DNA of 64,000 bases, from assembly GCF_002294725.1 (NCBI RefSeq), contig NZ_NSFT01000006.1, positions 310,001 through 374,000 of the forward strand, written 5' to 3'. Source of the DNA: Mesorhizobium sp. WSM4313. GTDB taxonomy: Bacteria > Pseudomonadota > Alphaproteobacteria > Rhizobiales > Rhizobiaceae. The position numbers and the translations under genes are program-made. Of the stretch, positions 1 through 9,363 are shown piece after piece. Every line of letters begins with the position of its first letter. The stretch's first letter is position 1. The notes under the pieces were generated by a model. The model saw only the letters and a program-made list of their open reading frames with translations. It was not told where the DNA came from and ran no database searches.

Positions 1-476
1 ACGACCAGCGCATAGTCGATATGGATGCGCGCCGACTGGAACCCGTCATCCATGATCAGGAAATCGCAGCCACGTTCTTCGATGAGCAGCTTCGCACCGG
101 CGGCGCGGTTGGCCGTCACCGCGACGGGCGCATGCTCGGCCAGGAGCAGCGGCTCGTCACCGACATGCTTGGCGGCGTCGTGATGCGCATCGACGACATG
201 AGGCCTGGCGAACGAGCCGCCATGGCCGCGCGACAGGAAGCCTGGCGTGAGCTGCATGCGCTTGGCCTGCTTGGCCAAAGCGATGGCGACCGGTGTCTTG
301 CCGCTGCCGCCGACGGTAAGGTTGCCGACGCACAGGACCGGCGCTGCGACCTTCTCGCGCGGCGCGTGGCGCATGCGACGGCCGGCGACCAGCCCATAGA
401 TCGCCGATGCGGGCGACAGCGCAAGCACGCGCCAGTCCGGCTTTTCCCACCAGAAGGGTGGCGCTTCGCTGGTCAT
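1..476 (-). CDS. lpxK: Tetraacyldisaccharide 4'-kinase (LpxK), 3' part outside the window
   Basis: LpxK phosphorylates the 4' position of the lipid A disaccharide at the cytoplasmic face of the inner membrane. The gene runs off the left edge, so only about 158 N-terminal residues are visible. A P-loop reading GNLTVGGSGKTPV lies at about residues 51-63 and the family motif MDDGFQ at about 142-147. The start at 476 is the first ATG and is followed by the usual hydrophobic/aromatic N-terminus. It is the last visible gene of a minus-strand run that includes waaA, the usual lipid A/Kdo neighbour in this order. The 74-base gap to waaA holds a degenerate dispersed repeat. Confidence 0.93.
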   Translation of the reverse strand, partial: MTSEAPPFWWEKPDWRVLALSPASAIYGLVAGRRMRHAPREKVAAPVLCVGNLTVGGSGKTPVAIALAKQAKRMQLTPGFLSRGHGGSFARPHVVDAHHDAAKHVGDEPLLLAEHAPVAVTANRAAGAKLLIEERGCDFLIMDDGFQSARIHIDYALV

Positions 477-510
477 CGCGCCTGCTCCATGCGTCTCGGT
501 TTCGCGCATG

Positions 511-549
511 GACTTCTCCAAAAATCGGATCCGATTTCTGGGGTCATGA
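511..549. repeat. Degenerate copy of a dispersed rhizobial inverted repeat
   Basis: Between waaA and lpxK lies a perfect 16-base palindrome, AAATCGGATCCGATTT (522-537), flanked by cttctcc and ggggtcatgatc. Read on the minus strand it resembles the repeat at 46076-46128 (catgatc, two pseudo-palindromic blocks, ggagaag). It probably forms a hairpin in the polycistronic mRNA between the two genes. Confidence 0.5.
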
Positions 550-550
550 T

Positions 551-1867
551 CTAGCGCCCGTTTGCGCCTTTCAGGCGCGCCTTGACGACCAGAGGCTGGA
601 TATAGGGCTCCAGCGATTTCAGCGTGCGGGCAAGCGCGCCACGCATTTCGTCGACGGTGGCGGCACCCGCCGCCATCATCTCGTGGCGCGCCACTTCGTT
701 GGTCAAAAGGAAATTGACGGCGCCGGCCAGCATGTCACGGTCGCGCACCAGCTTGGCGCCGCCGCTGTCGAGCAGGCGCTGATAGGCCTCGCGGAAATTC
801 TGCACGTTACGCCCGGCCAGCACGGCGGTTTCGAGCATCGCCGGCTCGAGCGGGTTCTGGCCGCCTTGCGAAGTCAGCGAGCGGCCGACAAAAGCGATCT
901 CGGTCAGCCTCAGATAAAGGCCCATCTCGCCGATCGTATCGCCGAGCAGGATGTCGGTATCATGGGAGATGCGGTCGCCCTTGCCGCGCCTTGCCACGGA
1001 CAGGCCCATGCCGGAAATCTGCGCGGCCAGCGCATCGGCGCGATCGGGGTGACGCGGCACGACGATGGTCAAGAGCCCGTGATGGCGCCTATGCAGGCTG
1101 GCATGGACCTCCGCGGCCACGACCTCCTCGCCATCATGGGTCGAGATCGCAGCCCAGGTCGGACGGCCGCCGATCTGGCGCTGCAGGGTGGCTAAGGCCC
1201 GCTCGTCGACCGGCGGCGGATTGGTATCCACCTTGAGGTTGCCGGAAACGGTGACCGGCCGGGCGCCCAGCGCGCGGAACCGCTCGCCGTCGACATCCGA
1301 CTGGGCGATGACGTGGGCAAGATTCTCGAACAGCGCCTCGGCAACGCCGGCGCGCTTCTTCCAGGACATGAAGGAGCGGTCCGACAGCCGGCCGTTGACC
1401 AGAACCTGCGGCACGTTGCGGGCGCCAAGTTCCAGGATGGTCATCGGCCAGATTTCCGATTCGGCGATAATCGCCAGTTCCGGCCGCCAGTGATCAAGAA
1501 AACGGCTTACCGCGGGCTTCAGATCGAGCGGCACATATTGGTGGATGATGCGGCTGCCGAGGCGCTCTTCGGCGACCTTGGCCGAGGTCACGGTGCCCGT
1601 GGTCAAAACGATGTTGACGCCATAGTCGAGGATGCTCTCGACCAGCGGCACCACCGCGATCGTCTCGCCCACGCTTGCGGCATGGATCCAGATCACCGGT
1701 CCTTCCGGACGGGGACGGCCGGCGATGCCATAGCGTTCTCGGCGGCGGACACGATCCTCCTTGCCGCGCGAGGCGCGCCAGGCGACATAGGGGCCAATCA
1801 GCGGATAGGCGGCCGCCCCCGCATAGCGATAGGCAGTCAGGGCCGCACGCGCCCAGCGCTCGCTCAT
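551..1867 (-). CDS. waaA: 3-deoxy-D-manno-octulosonic acid (Kdo) transferase
   Basis: WaaA (KdtA, family GT30) transfers Kdo from CMP-Kdo to the lipid A precursor. At 438 residues it has the normal family length. It has the N-terminal membrane-anchor region, then the conserved block WIHAASVGE and a Rossmann-type second half with GRSLTSQGGQNPLEPA, where the nucleotide-sugar site lies. The start overlaps the stop of the upstream acyltransferase by four bases (ATGA), indicating translational coupling. With lpxK downstream it forms a lipid A/inner-core assembly cluster. Confidence 0.95.
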   Translation of the reverse strand: MSERWARAALTAYRYAGAAAYPLIGPYVAWRASRGKEDRVRRRERYGIAGRPRPEGPVIWIHAASVGETIAVVPLVESILDYGVNIVLTTGTVTSAKVAEERLGSRIIHQYVPLDLKPAVSRFLDHWRPELAIIAESEIWPMTILELGARNVPQVLVNGRLSDRSFMSWKKRAGVAEALFENLAHVIAQSDVDGERFRALGARPVTVSGNLKVDTNPPPVDERALATLQRQIGGRPTWAAISTHDGEEVVAAEVHASLHRRHHGLLTIVVPRHPDRADALAAQISGMGLSVARRGKGDRISHDTDILLGDTIGEMGLYLRLTEIAFVGRSLTSQGGQNPLEPAMLETAVLAGRNVQNFREAYQRLLDSGGAKLVRDRDMLAGAVNFLLTNEVARHEMMAAGAATVDEMRGALARTLKSLEPYIQPLVVKARLKGANGR

Positions 1868-2652
1868 TTGCCGCCGTCCACGAGGCGATAAGCCTCAGCC
1901 GTCGCGGCGTTGAGGGAGGCCGTGACCTCCTGGCGCTTGCGCTCCATCTCGGCGTCATCGGCATCGGCGGGCACGAAAACAGGCTGGCCCACGATGACCG
2001 CGGAGCGGCCGAACGGCAGGTTGATGGTGGTCTTGTCCCAGCTCTTCTCCAGCACCTTGCGGCGGCTGGTGGCGATGGCCGATGGCAGGATCGGCCGGCC
2101 GGAAAGCCTTGCCAGGAGAACGATGCCAAGCCCAGCGTCGCGCGGCGTGCCATTCGGAATATCGGCGATCATGGCGACGTTCTTGCCGGTGGCAAGCGCC
2201 TTCCTCAGCGCGATCAAGGCCTTGGCGCCGCCCTTGTCCAAATGCCTCGAATTGTCGCGGCCGCCGGAGCCGCGCACTGCCTCGATGCCGAATTTCTCGA
2301 TCATCAGCGCCTGGAGCTCGGCGTCGGCGCTGCGCGAAACCATGGCGACCAGCGGCCGGCCCTCAGGGTAATAGGCAGGGGTCAAAAGGTGCTGGCCGTG
2401 CCAGAGCGCGATGATGCCCGGCTCAAGATGCGCATAAGCGCCGCCGGCTACCCGGGTCGAGCCTTCGACGAGCGGGCTGGTGACGCGAATCAACCGCAAG
2501 AACCAGGCGAACAGGCTGGCGATGAAGTTCTTGACGAAACTCGACTGCGCCAAAGGCTCGCGGATGCGCCGCCACAGCGTGCGCGTTCCGCCGCGTCTGG
2601 CGGCGCGCGGCCGGGTCGCCCCTTTCACCGCTTCATGCTCCATCGACGTCAA
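1864..2652 (-). CDS. Lysophospholipid acyltransferase family protein (DUF374)
   Basis: This 262-residue protein matches the DUF374 branch of the acyltransferases. It has a basic N-terminus, a hydrophobic segment (residues about 38-55), the block ALWHGQHLL in place of the classical HX4D motif, and the conserved stretch around SRSADAELQ and ADIPNGTPRDAG. Its substrate cannot be told from sequence. Its place directly before waaA, sharing ATGA overlaps with both neighbours, suggests an acyl transfer linked to lipopolysaccharide or lipid A precursors. That role is inferred from context only. Confidence 0.85.
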   Translation of the reverse strand: MTSMEHEAVKGATRPRAARRGGTRTLWRRIREPLAQSSFVKNFIASLFAWFLRLIRVTSPLVEGSTRVAGGAYAHLEPGIIALWHGQHLLTPAYYPEGRPLVAMVSRSADAELQALMIEKFGIEAVRGSGGRDNSRHLDKGGAKALIALRKALATGKNVAMIADIPNGTPRDAGLGIVLLARLSGRPILPSAIATSRRKVLEKSWDKTTINLPFGRSAVIVGQPVFVPADADDAEMERKRQEVTASLNAATAEAYRLVDGGK

Positions 2653-2894
2653 CCGCCGACCTTCGATTCTGGATCGAGCAAGCGGTGCAGATGAACAACG
2701 AAATAGCGCATATGAGCATTGTCGACACTTGCCTGCGCCTTCGCCTTCCAGGCGGCGTGCGCCGATTGATAGTCGGGATAGATGCCGACAATGTCGAGCG
2801 CGTCCAGGTCGCGAAACTCGGTTCCACCCAGCTTTTTCAGCTCGCCACCGAACACCAGGTGCAAAAGCTGCTTCTTTCCGTCTTCCACGGCCAT
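2649..2894 (-). CDS. DUF4170 domain-containing small protein
   Basis: A small protein of about 81 residues if translation starts at the ATG at 2894, or 88 if at 2915. The ending YFVVHLHRLLDPE and the central FRDLDALDIVGIYPDY are typical of DUF4170, a family of unknown function found in alphaproteobacteria. It overlaps the acyltransferase start by four bases and so is part of the same operon. The 2894 start is preferred because the family usually begins shortly before the LVFGGEL strand. Confidence 0.8.
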   Translation of the reverse strand: MAVEDGKKQLLHLVFGGELKKLGGTEFRDLDALDIVGIYPDYQSAHAAWKAKAQASVDNAHMRYFVVHLHRLLDPESKVGG

Positions 2895-2969
2895 GCCGAT
2901 CCTTCGCAGATTCATGAGTTTTGTGAAACGTTTAGCCCAAAGCAGCCGATTTTGGAACTGCGGGCCGAC

Positions 2970-3779
2970 TCACCCTTGGTCAATCCCCGCGATCACCCTG
3001 GCGAGCACGCCGAGCAGCTCGCCGCTGCCTGCGGCGAGCGCACCATGGTTGATCACCTCGCCGGCATAGCGCGGCGGCTTGCCGGTGCGGTCGAGCAATG
3101 CTCCGCCCGCCTCGGCAAGGATGAGGTCTGCGGCGGCGATGTCCCAGTCATGCGCGCTCGGCTTGACGAAGGTCGCATCGAGCTTTCCGGCGGCGATCAT
3201 CGCCAGCCGATAGGCAAGCGAAGGGATGTAGGCCGTCCGCCGCAGCCTGTCCTGCCATGCCGGCGGCATCAAGTCGACCAGCGGCTTGGGTCCGCCGATA
3301 TCGACGCTTTCGCCCAGCGGGCGCACATAGATGCGCTTGTCATTGAGATAGGCGCCCTCGCCCGGCAGCGCCCAATAGGTCTCGCGTTTGGCCGGGCATT
3401 CGAGCACGCCGGCGAGCGAGCGCCCGTTCTCGACCACTGCGACGCTGACACACCAGGAATGCAGGCCGTCGAGAAAGCCGCGCGTGCCGTCGATCGGGTC
3501 GACCACGAAGGTGCGGCGGGCCGACAGCCTGGCATGGTCATCGGCGGTCTCCTCCGACAGCCAGCCATAATCCGGACGCAGCCGGAGCAAGGTCTCGCGC
3601 AGGTAGGTATCGGCGGCGTGATCGGCCTCGCTCACCGGCGAGGTGCCGCCCTTCATCCACACCTGCGGGTTCTTGCCGAAATAGCCCATGGCGATGACGC
3701 CGGCCTCGCGGGCGGCGTCGCGCAGCAAAGCAAGATCGTCGCGGGCCTCGCTCGAGTTCAATTGGTCAAGCGCCGGCAA
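2970..3779 (-). CDS. Inositol monophosphatase family / CysQ-like 3'(2'),5'-bisphosphate nucleotidase
   Basis: The protein of 269 residues belongs to the Mg-dependent, Li-sensitive phosphatases. The metal-binding motif VVDPIDGTRGF is at about residues 91-101, with the acidic SEET upstream and the second signature WDIAAADLILAEAGG near residue 210. In this family the substrate may be PAP/PAPS (CysQ) or an inositol phosphate. CysQ is favoured because rhizobial genomes carry such a gene beside a TldD/PmbA protein. The start overlaps the end of the TldD-like gene by 14 bases. Confidence 0.88.
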   Translation of the reverse strand: MPALDQLNSSEARDDLALLRDAAREAGVIAMGYFGKNPQVWMKGGTSPVSEADHAADTYLRETLLRLRPDYGWLSEETADDHARLSARRTFVVDPIDGTRGFLDGLHSWCVSVAVVENGRSLAGVLECPAKRETYWALPGEGAYLNDKRIYVRPLGESVDIGGPKPLVDLMPPAWQDRLRRTAYIPSLAYRLAMIAAGKLDATFVKPSAHDWDIAAADLILAEAGGALLDRTGKPPRYAGEVINHGALAAGSGELLGVLARVIAGIDQG

Positions 3780-5112
3780 GGGTCATCCCTTCGATCAGGA
3801 GCGTCGGCGCCGCGGTGCCGAAATTACGGTCGAGATCGTTCGCCGGAACCATGTTGAGGAACATGGCCTTCAGGTTCGAGGCGATCGTCACCTCGGCGAC
3901 CGGATAGGCCAATGCGCCGTTCTCGATCCAGTAGCCGGAAGCGCCGCGGCTGTATTCGCCGGTCACCATGTCGACGCCCTGGCCGAATACCTCGGTGACA
4001 TAGAAGCCGCTCTTCAACGACGCGATCAGATCTTCCGGCGAGCGCTCGCCGGGCTCGATGGCAAGGTTGGTCGAGGACGGCGAAACCGACGAGCCGCTGC
4101 GCGAGCCGCGCCCGTTGGTGACAAGGCCGAGCTCGCGCGCGGCCGAGGTGGACAGGAACCAGTGATTCAAGATGCCCTTCTCGACCATCAGCAGCTTCTC
4201 GCCCTCGATGCCCTCGCCATCGAAGGGGCGCGAGGCCTGGCCGCGCCGCCGCAAAGGCTCGTCGGTGACGGTGATCGCGGCCGACGCCACCTGCTTACCC
4301 ATCATGTCGCGCAGGAAGCTGGTCTTGCGGGCGACCGCGGCGCCGTTGATGGCGCCGGCGAGATGGCCGGCAATGCCGCGCGCGACGCGCGGATCGAACA
4401 CTACGTCGACCGGGCCGGTCTTCGCCTTGCGGGCGCCGAGGCGGCGAACGGTACGTTCGCCCGCCTTGCGGCCGATCTCTTCCGGCGTGTCGAGGTCGGC
4501 GAAATGCTGGCGCGACGAGAATTCGTAGTCGCGTTCCATCGCCGTTCCCTCACCCGCAATGACGCTGGTCGAGCGCGAGAAACGCGAGGCGACGTACTGG
4601 CCGACAAAGCCATGCGATGTGGCGAGAACCATACCGCCCAGGCCGGCGCCGGCGCTGCTGCCCGAGGAATTGGTGACGCCCTTGACGGCCAACGCGGCCG
4701 CTTCGGCGGCAAGTGCAGCTTCCTTCAGCTCGTCTGCCGATACCTCTGTCGGGTCAAAGAGGTCGAGATCGCGCAAATTGCGGGCAAGCAGCGCGGGGTC
4801 GGCGAGGCCCTGGAACGGGTCTTCGGGCGAAACCCTGGCCATCGCCACGGCACGCTCGGCGAGCGCCTTCGGGTCGGATGCGGCGGCGGTGGCCGAGACG
4901 CTCGCCACACGCTGGCCGACGAAGACGCGCAGCGACACGTCCTCGCTCTCCGACGATTCGGTGCCTTCGACCTTGCCCAGCCGAACCGACACGCCGGCCG
5001 AACGGCCGCGCACCGCCACCGCGTCGGCCGCATCGGCGCCGGCGCGCCTGGCGGCCTCGACGAGCGCCGCGACGCGATCGGTCAATTTCGCTGCGTCGAG
5101 CTTATCGGTCAT
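3766..5112 (-). CDS. TldD/PmbA family protein (modulator of DNA gyrase type)
   Basis: At 448 residues this has the length and layout of PmbA (TldE)-like proteins, partners of the TldD metalloprotease that processes peptides and affects gyrase toxins in other bacteria. Family hallmarks are the N-terminal strand pattern with GVSVRLGKVEG, the central GPVDVVFDPRVARGIAGHL and the C-terminal NFGTAAPTLLIEGMTLAG. PmbA-type subunits lack the full zinc site of TldD and no HExxxH is seen here. It is the first gene of the minus-strand operon that leads to waaA and lpxK. Confidence 0.9.
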   Translation of the reverse strand: MTDKLDAAKLTDRVAALVEAARRAGADAADAVAVRGRSAGVSVRLGKVEGTESSESEDVSLRVFVGQRVASVSATAAASDPKALAERAVAMARVSPEDPFQGLADPALLARNLRDLDLFDPTEVSADELKEAALAAEAAALAVKGVTNSSGSSAGAGLGGMVLATSHGFVGQYVASRFSRSTSVIAGEGTAMERDYEFSSRQHFADLDTPEEIGRKAGERTVRRLGARKAKTGPVDVVFDPRVARGIAGHLAGAINGAAVARKTSFLRDMMGKQVASAAITVTDEPLRRRGQASRPFDGEGIEGEKLLMVEKGILNHWFLSTSAARELGLVTNGRGSRSGSSVSPSSTNLAIEPGERSPEDLIASLKSGFYVTEVFGQGVDMVTGEYSRGASGYWIENGALAYPVAEVTIASNLKAMFLNMVPANDLDRNFGTAAPTLLIEGMTLAGA

Positions 5113-5174
5113 GCGGTTGTTCCTGTCTGTTCACGCGGTCTGTCAGGTCGGGATCACGCCCGCACCCATCCATT

Positions 5175-5262
5175 GATGCTCACGCACCGTCTGCGGATGC
5201 TCACGCACTATCTGCTGGATGCTCATGCACCATCTATTGTTCCATTGCCGCTTGTGCAATGG
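5175..5262. repeat. Three imperfect 21-22-base tandem repeats plus a hairpin
   Basis: Units begin at 5175, 5196 and 5218, each starting GATGCTCAyGCAC. The spacing of 21-22 bases is two helical turns. A 7-base-pair hairpin, CCATTGC/GCAATGG (5242-5262), follows directly. The block lies in the 284-base divergent gap between the TldD-like gene and the methyltransferase-glycosyltransferase gene, where a regulator could bind. Confidence 0.6.
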
Positions 5263-5396
5263 GCTCAGGACAATCAGGATACCGCGGCCAAACCGTCCAA
5301 AGCGACCGGAAGGGGTTCCGATCGCTGGAACAGTGTATCGTTCTGACGAAATGGGCTTGGCCGCGCGCGCTTCAGCGCCGGGCTAATGGGGGAAGG

Positions 5397-7217
5397 ATGG
5401 ATTATTTTGTCGGCGGAGAGTTTACCCATGACTGGACCTCCCATCACCTGAAGCTTTGGGAGGAGCTTCTCGGCGACAAGGCCGGCACGGCGACGGCTGT
5501 GCTCGAAATCGGCTCGTTCGAAGGGCGTTCCGCGCTGTTTTTCCTGCAATTCCTGCCAAAATCCCGCATTACCTGCGTGGATAGCTTCCAGGGAAGCGAA
5601 GAGCATCTCGAGCCTGGCTCGAAGCATGAATCTGATATGGCCGAGGTCGAACGACGCTTCGACCGAAACCTCAAGCCCTTCGCCGGCCGGGTCGAGAAAC
5701 GCAAAGGCCATTCGTTGACGATCCTGCCAGGCCTTGCCGGCGAAGGACGGCTGTATGACGTGGTCTATGTCGACGGCGACCATTCCGCCACCTCCGTTTA
5801 CAGCGATGCCCGACTGGCCTGGGACCTGCTCGACAATGACGGTGTCATGATCCTGGACGATTACCGGTGGAGGCCGGATCTGCCGATGGCCAGACGGCCG
5901 CAGGCAGGGATAGAAGCTTTCCTGAGCCAGGTCGCCGGGGAATACGAGCTGTTGCACCGGGGCCAGCAGATCGTCATTCGCAAGAGCGAGATCGTCGCGG
6001 CCAAGTCATTCACGATCGCCGGCCGCGACATTGACGGGCTCGCCGGCGGCGCGCTGTCGCCGCCGCTGGTCAGCTTCGTCGTCATCAACTGGAATTACGG
6101 CAGCTATGTCGGCGCGACGATCGATTCCATACGCAGGCAGGACTATCCGCATTTCGAGTGCATCATCATCAACAACGGCTCGACCGATGACAGCGCGCAG
6201 GTGATTGCCCGGCATGTCGAAGGCGATCCGCGTTTCCGGGTGGAGACGCTGGCGCAGAACCACGGCCAGCTCGGCGCCGCGCTGTGGGCTCTGGACAAGG
6301 TGAACGGCGGATTCGTCACCTTCGTGGACGCGGACGACGTGCTGTTCGACAACTACGCTTCGACGCACATTCAGGTGCATATGGCATTGCAACGAAGCGT
6401 CGGTTTCACTTCGGCCAACGTCGCAGAGATGGACTCGACAGGCAAAGCCCTGACGGCCTCGTACCAGCAACTCCGGCTGAACAGACCGGGCGCGCAGCGA
6501 GGCCTCCGAGGTGAGCGGACCGTGCTGCGACTGCCGACCGTCTCCCCGTCGCAATACCGGCTCCTCGACGCCAGCACGGCGACCATACCGCGTGCGCACG
6601 TCGGCTGGTTCTGGGCGCCGGGCAGCGCCAACATGTTCCGCACCTCGGTCCTGCATCTGCTGCGGTTGGACGATGGCAGCAAACCCTTGATGACGTCGGC
6701 CGACGGCTATTTCAATACAATATGCCATGCGGTTGCCGGCAGCGCGTTGATCGACATGCCCTTGTCCGGCTATCGCCTGCATTCAAGCAATTATTTCGCC
6801 ACCGGCGAAAGCGTGGAGGGCATTCGCACCGGGACCAGGGAATACGCGGCCAAATTGCGGAAATTCACATATGAAAGCGTCAAGTATCTGATCGAAGGAA
6901 GCGAAAGGTTCGACTGGCTTTTAGGGGGCGAGTTCTGGCCGGTCGTGGACCGGGTCACACGAGAAAACCCCGACAGGTTGCGCGACTATTTCAGCGACGA
7001 GATCGCGGTCGAGATATTCAAGCGCAACGCGCTGCAATTGAGGTCTGTTTTCGGTGCCAGGAGGTTCAGCAGAGAGGTGCTGGCCCGGTTTTCCGGAGCC
7101 CAGGCAAGATCCATCCTCAGAGCCGGTTTCGGAGGCCGAATTCCAATGCGCGTCCTCTCGAAGTCGCTGTTCCGCGATGTCCGCATCTCTCTGAGGATCG
7201 GACGGAAGCGACAATGA
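5397..7217 (+). CDS. Fusion protein: class I SAM methyltransferase + family 2 glycosyltransferase
   Basis: A 606-residue two-domain protein. The N-terminal part (about 1-190) is a class I methyltransferase of the type that acts on sugars or cell-surface glycans: VLEIGSFEGRSALFF is the SAM loop and VYVDGDHS follows. The C-terminal part (about 215-606) is a GT-A glycosyltransferase of family 2 with FVVINWNYGSYVG at its start, NNGSTDDS and the metal site VDADD. The reading frame stays open far upstream, but the ATG at 5397 has a strong GGGGGAAGG ribosome site just before it. The next gene overlaps by four bases. The acceptor and sugar cannot be told. Confidence 0.88.
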   Translation: MDYFVGGEFTHDWTSHHLKLWEELLGDKAGTATAVLEIGSFEGRSALFFLQFLPKSRITCVDSFQGSEEHLEPGSKHESDMAEVERRFDRNLKPFAGRVEKRKGHSLTILPGLAGEGRLYDVVYVDGDHSATSVYSDARLAWDLLDNDGVMILDDYRWRPDLPMARRPQAGIEAFLSQVAGEYELLHRGQQIVIRKSEIVAAKSFTIAGRDIDGLAGGALSPPLVSFVVINWNYGSYVGATIDSIRRQDYPHFECIIINNGSTDDSAQVIARHVEGDPRFRVETLAQNHGQLGAALWALDKVNGGFVTFVDADDVLFDNYASTHIQVHMALQRSVGFTSANVAEMDSTGKALTASYQQLRLNRPGAQRGLRGERTVLRLPTVSPSQYRLLDASTATIPRAHVGWFWAPGSANMFRTSVLHLLRLDDGSKPLMTSADGYFNTICHAVAGSALIDMPLSGYRLHSSNYFATGESVEGIRTGTREYAAKLRKFTYESVKYLIEGSERFDWLLGGEFWPVVDRVTRENPDRLRDYFSDEIAVEIFKRNALQLRSVFGARRFSREVLARFSGAQARSILRAGFGGRIPMRVLSKSLFRDVRISLRIGRKRQ

Positions 7218-8320
7218 CCGCGCCGAAGATCAGCTTCGTCATCATCAACCACAATTACGGCCAGTATGTCGGCCAGGCGATATCGAGCGTTCTGTCGCAG
7301 GATTACGCCGAGCTCGAATGCGTTGTCCTCGACAACGCCTCGACCGACGACAGCCGCGATGTCATCGCGCGATTCGAGAATACCGACCCCAGGCTGGCGT
7401 TTGAATATCTGGATGACAACCTGCACCAGATGGGCGCGTTCCTTCACGTTCTGGATCGCCTGGCGGGCGAATTGGTCTGTATCGTTGACGCCGACGATTT
7501 CCTGTTCGCGAACTTCGCGGCCTTTCACGCCCAGCTTCATTGCGATTGCCCGACGATCGGCGCCACGTCGGCCGGCGTTCTTGAAACCGATCATGCCGGG
7601 CGGCCGCTGTCTTCCGGTTTCGCATGGTTGCTGCACCGCAAAGTGGGCAGCCCCCTTGATCCCGACCGTTCACACTCAGATCACATGATTCTGGGACGAC
7701 GGGAGCGCGAGCTGCTCGGGCAACAGTCCACGGTGATAGAGCCTCACGAAGCCGGCTGGCACTGGTCGCCTGGTACGGCGAACGTGTACAAGCGGCATTA
7801 TCTCGTCCGATGCAAGCCATCCCTGGCTGTGGTCGGCAATGCCGCGACCGACAATTATTTCATGCCGTTCGTGCATGCCTTGGCTGGTTCGGCCTGCATA
7901 GACCTTCCGCTTTCGGCCTACCGAATTCACGGAGGCAACGTGCATGGCGCGCAGCCCTCCTTGCCGAACTTGAGGACATTCAGCAAAGCCGCCCATCAGC
8001 GTTCGCGCGTGCGGCGAAGTGCTATGGTGCGCGAACTGGCCTCACGTGCCCGGGATTTTGTGTCGACACACGGACATGCTTTCTGGACCCTGATGGATGC
8101 TCCCAGCGTGCCGGACGGGATTTCGTTGAAGGCATATTTCAACGACCCTGCAATTCAGGATATTTTGGCTGATCACTTCGACGAGATCCTGGCAGCATGC
8201 GGAGAGGCCGAGACGCGCGAGGCGTTACGCGCTCGCATGGGGCGCAAAGGCTATAAGCAATTCCTGGCCTTGCAGGGTCAGAGAAAATCCCGACCTGACT
8301 CGAGGGCCGACGGCGGCTAA
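7214..8320 (+). CDS. Family 2 glycosyltransferase, paralogue of the preceding C-terminal domain
   Basis: A 368-residue GT-A glycosyltransferase: FVIINHNYGQYVGQAISS at the start, DNASTDDS, and the metal-binding VDADDFLF near residue 95. The distal part (WSPGTANVYKR, then SAYRIHGGNVHG) corresponds to WAPGSANMFRT and SGYRLHSSNYF in the upstream fusion, so the two glycosyltransferase domains are paralogues and probably arose by tandem duplication. The ATGA overlap at 7214-7217 couples it to the upstream gene. It probably adds a sugar to the same surface glycan; the target is unknown. Confidence 0.87.
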   Translation: MTAPKISFVIINHNYGQYVGQAISSVLSQDYAELECVVLDNASTDDSRDVIARFENTDPRLAFEYLDDNLHQMGAFLHVLDRLAGELVCIVDADDFLFANFAAFHAQLHCDCPTIGATSAGVLETDHAGRPLSSGFAWLLHRKVGSPLDPDRSHSDHMILGRRERELLGQQSTVIEPHEAGWHWSPGTANVYKRHYLVRCKPSLAVVGNAATDNYFMPFVHALAGSACIDLPLSAYRIHGGNVHGAQPSLPNLRTFSKAAHQRSRVRRSAMVRELASRARDFVSTHGHAFWTLMDAPSVPDGISLKAYFNDPAIQDILADHFDEILAACGEAETREALRARMGRKGYKQFLALQGQRKSRPDSRADGG

Positions 8321-8322
8321 AA

Positions 8323-9363
8323 TCACGCCACCGGCGCCCAGATCACGTCTTCGACCCTTGCGGCCCCTGTTGCCAGCATCACCAGCCGATCGAAGCCGAG
8401 GGCCGAGCCGCTGGCTTGCGGCATGATGGCCAAAGCGGCCAGGAAATCCTCGTCCAGCGGATAGCGCTCGCCATAGACGCGCTCTTTCTCATCCATTTCG
8501 GCGGCGAAGCGGCGGCGCTGTTCGGCCGCATCGGTCAGCTCGCCGAAGGCGTTGGCAAGCTCGACGCCGCAGCAATAGAGCTCGAAGCGCTCGGCGACGC
8601 GCGGATCTTCAGCGCTCGGCCGGGCGAGCGCCGCTTCCGAAATCGGATAGCCGTATAAGATGGTGGCCCGCCGCTGCCCCAGCACCGGCTCGACTTTTTC
8701 GACCATCACCCGGCTGAACAGGTCGGCCCAGTTGTCGTCGGGCGCAGTGCGCAGGCCGGCGCGGACCAGTGCCTCGTGAAGGGCGTCGCGGTCGGTGCTG
8801 CCGTCGGCCGATACGGTCGCGAGCAGGTCGATGCCGGCGTGGCGCAGGAAAGCCTCCGCCACGCTCAGCCGCTCCGGCTCGGCGAACGGATCGGCCTCGC
8901 GGCCGCGAAAACGGAAACTCTTGGCACCGGCTTTTTCCGCGGCGAGCGCCAGGAATTCGGCGCAGTCGGCCATCAGACGCTCAACTGGATCGCCGACGCG
9001 GTACCATTCGAGCATGGTGAACTCGGGGTGATGCAGCGGCCCGCGCTCGCGGTTGCGCCAGACCGGGCCGAGGCTGAAGATGCGTTCCTCGCCGGCAGCG
9101 AGCAGCTTCTTGCAGGCGAATTCCGGCGAGGTGTGGAGATAGAGCTGCCGGCGCGATGCGTCGGGCCCGATCGCCTCGGTGGCGAAGGCGGCGAGATGCG
9201 CCTCGTTGCCCGGCGAAACCTGCAGGGCCGAGGTCGTCACCTCGACGAAATCGCGCTGCGTGAACCAGCCGCGCAGGGCGGCGGCGACGGCATTGCGCGC
9301 CATCAGCCGGGGCCGGCGGTCGGCGTGGACATGCGGCGTCCACCAGGGCGAAGCGGCGGTCAT
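8323..9363 (-). CDS. epmA: EF-P lysine ligase EpmA (GenX/PoxA/YjeA type)
   Basis: A class II lysyl-tRNA synthetase-like protein without the N-terminal anticodon-binding domain, as in EpmA, which attaches (R)-beta-lysine to EF-P. Class II motifs are visible: [19 protein letters not shown] (motif 1 region), [18 protein letters not shown] (motif 2) and the C-terminal [12 protein letters not shown] (motif 3). The ATG at 9363 (346 residues) is preferred over one 19 codons upstream because the family begins shortly before the WWxPxxHADRRP block. It is divergent from efp, its substrate gene, across about 130 bases. The partner epmB is not in the window. Confidence 0.92.
   Translation of the reverse strand: MTAASPWWTPHVHADRRPRLMARNAVAAALRGWFTQRDFVEVTTSALQVSPGNEAHLAAFATEAIGPDASRRQLYLHTSPEFACKKLLAAGEERIFSLGPVWRNRERGPLHHPEFTMLEWYRVGDPVERLMADCAEFLALAAEKAGAKSFRFRGREADPFAEPERLSVAEAFLRHAGIDLLATVSADGSTDRDALHEALVRAGLRTAPDDNWADLFSRVMVEKVEPVLGQRRATILYGYPISEAALARPSAEDPRVAERFELYCCGVELANAFGELTDAAEQRRRFAAEMDEKERVYGERYPLDEDFLAALAIMPQASGSALGFDRLVMLATGAARVEDVIWAPVA

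Noticed and set aside
5175..5238. Tandem repeats as a CRISPR or plasmid-iteron origin
   Set aside because: Units are directly abutting with no spacers, only three copies, and no cas or rep gene nearby.
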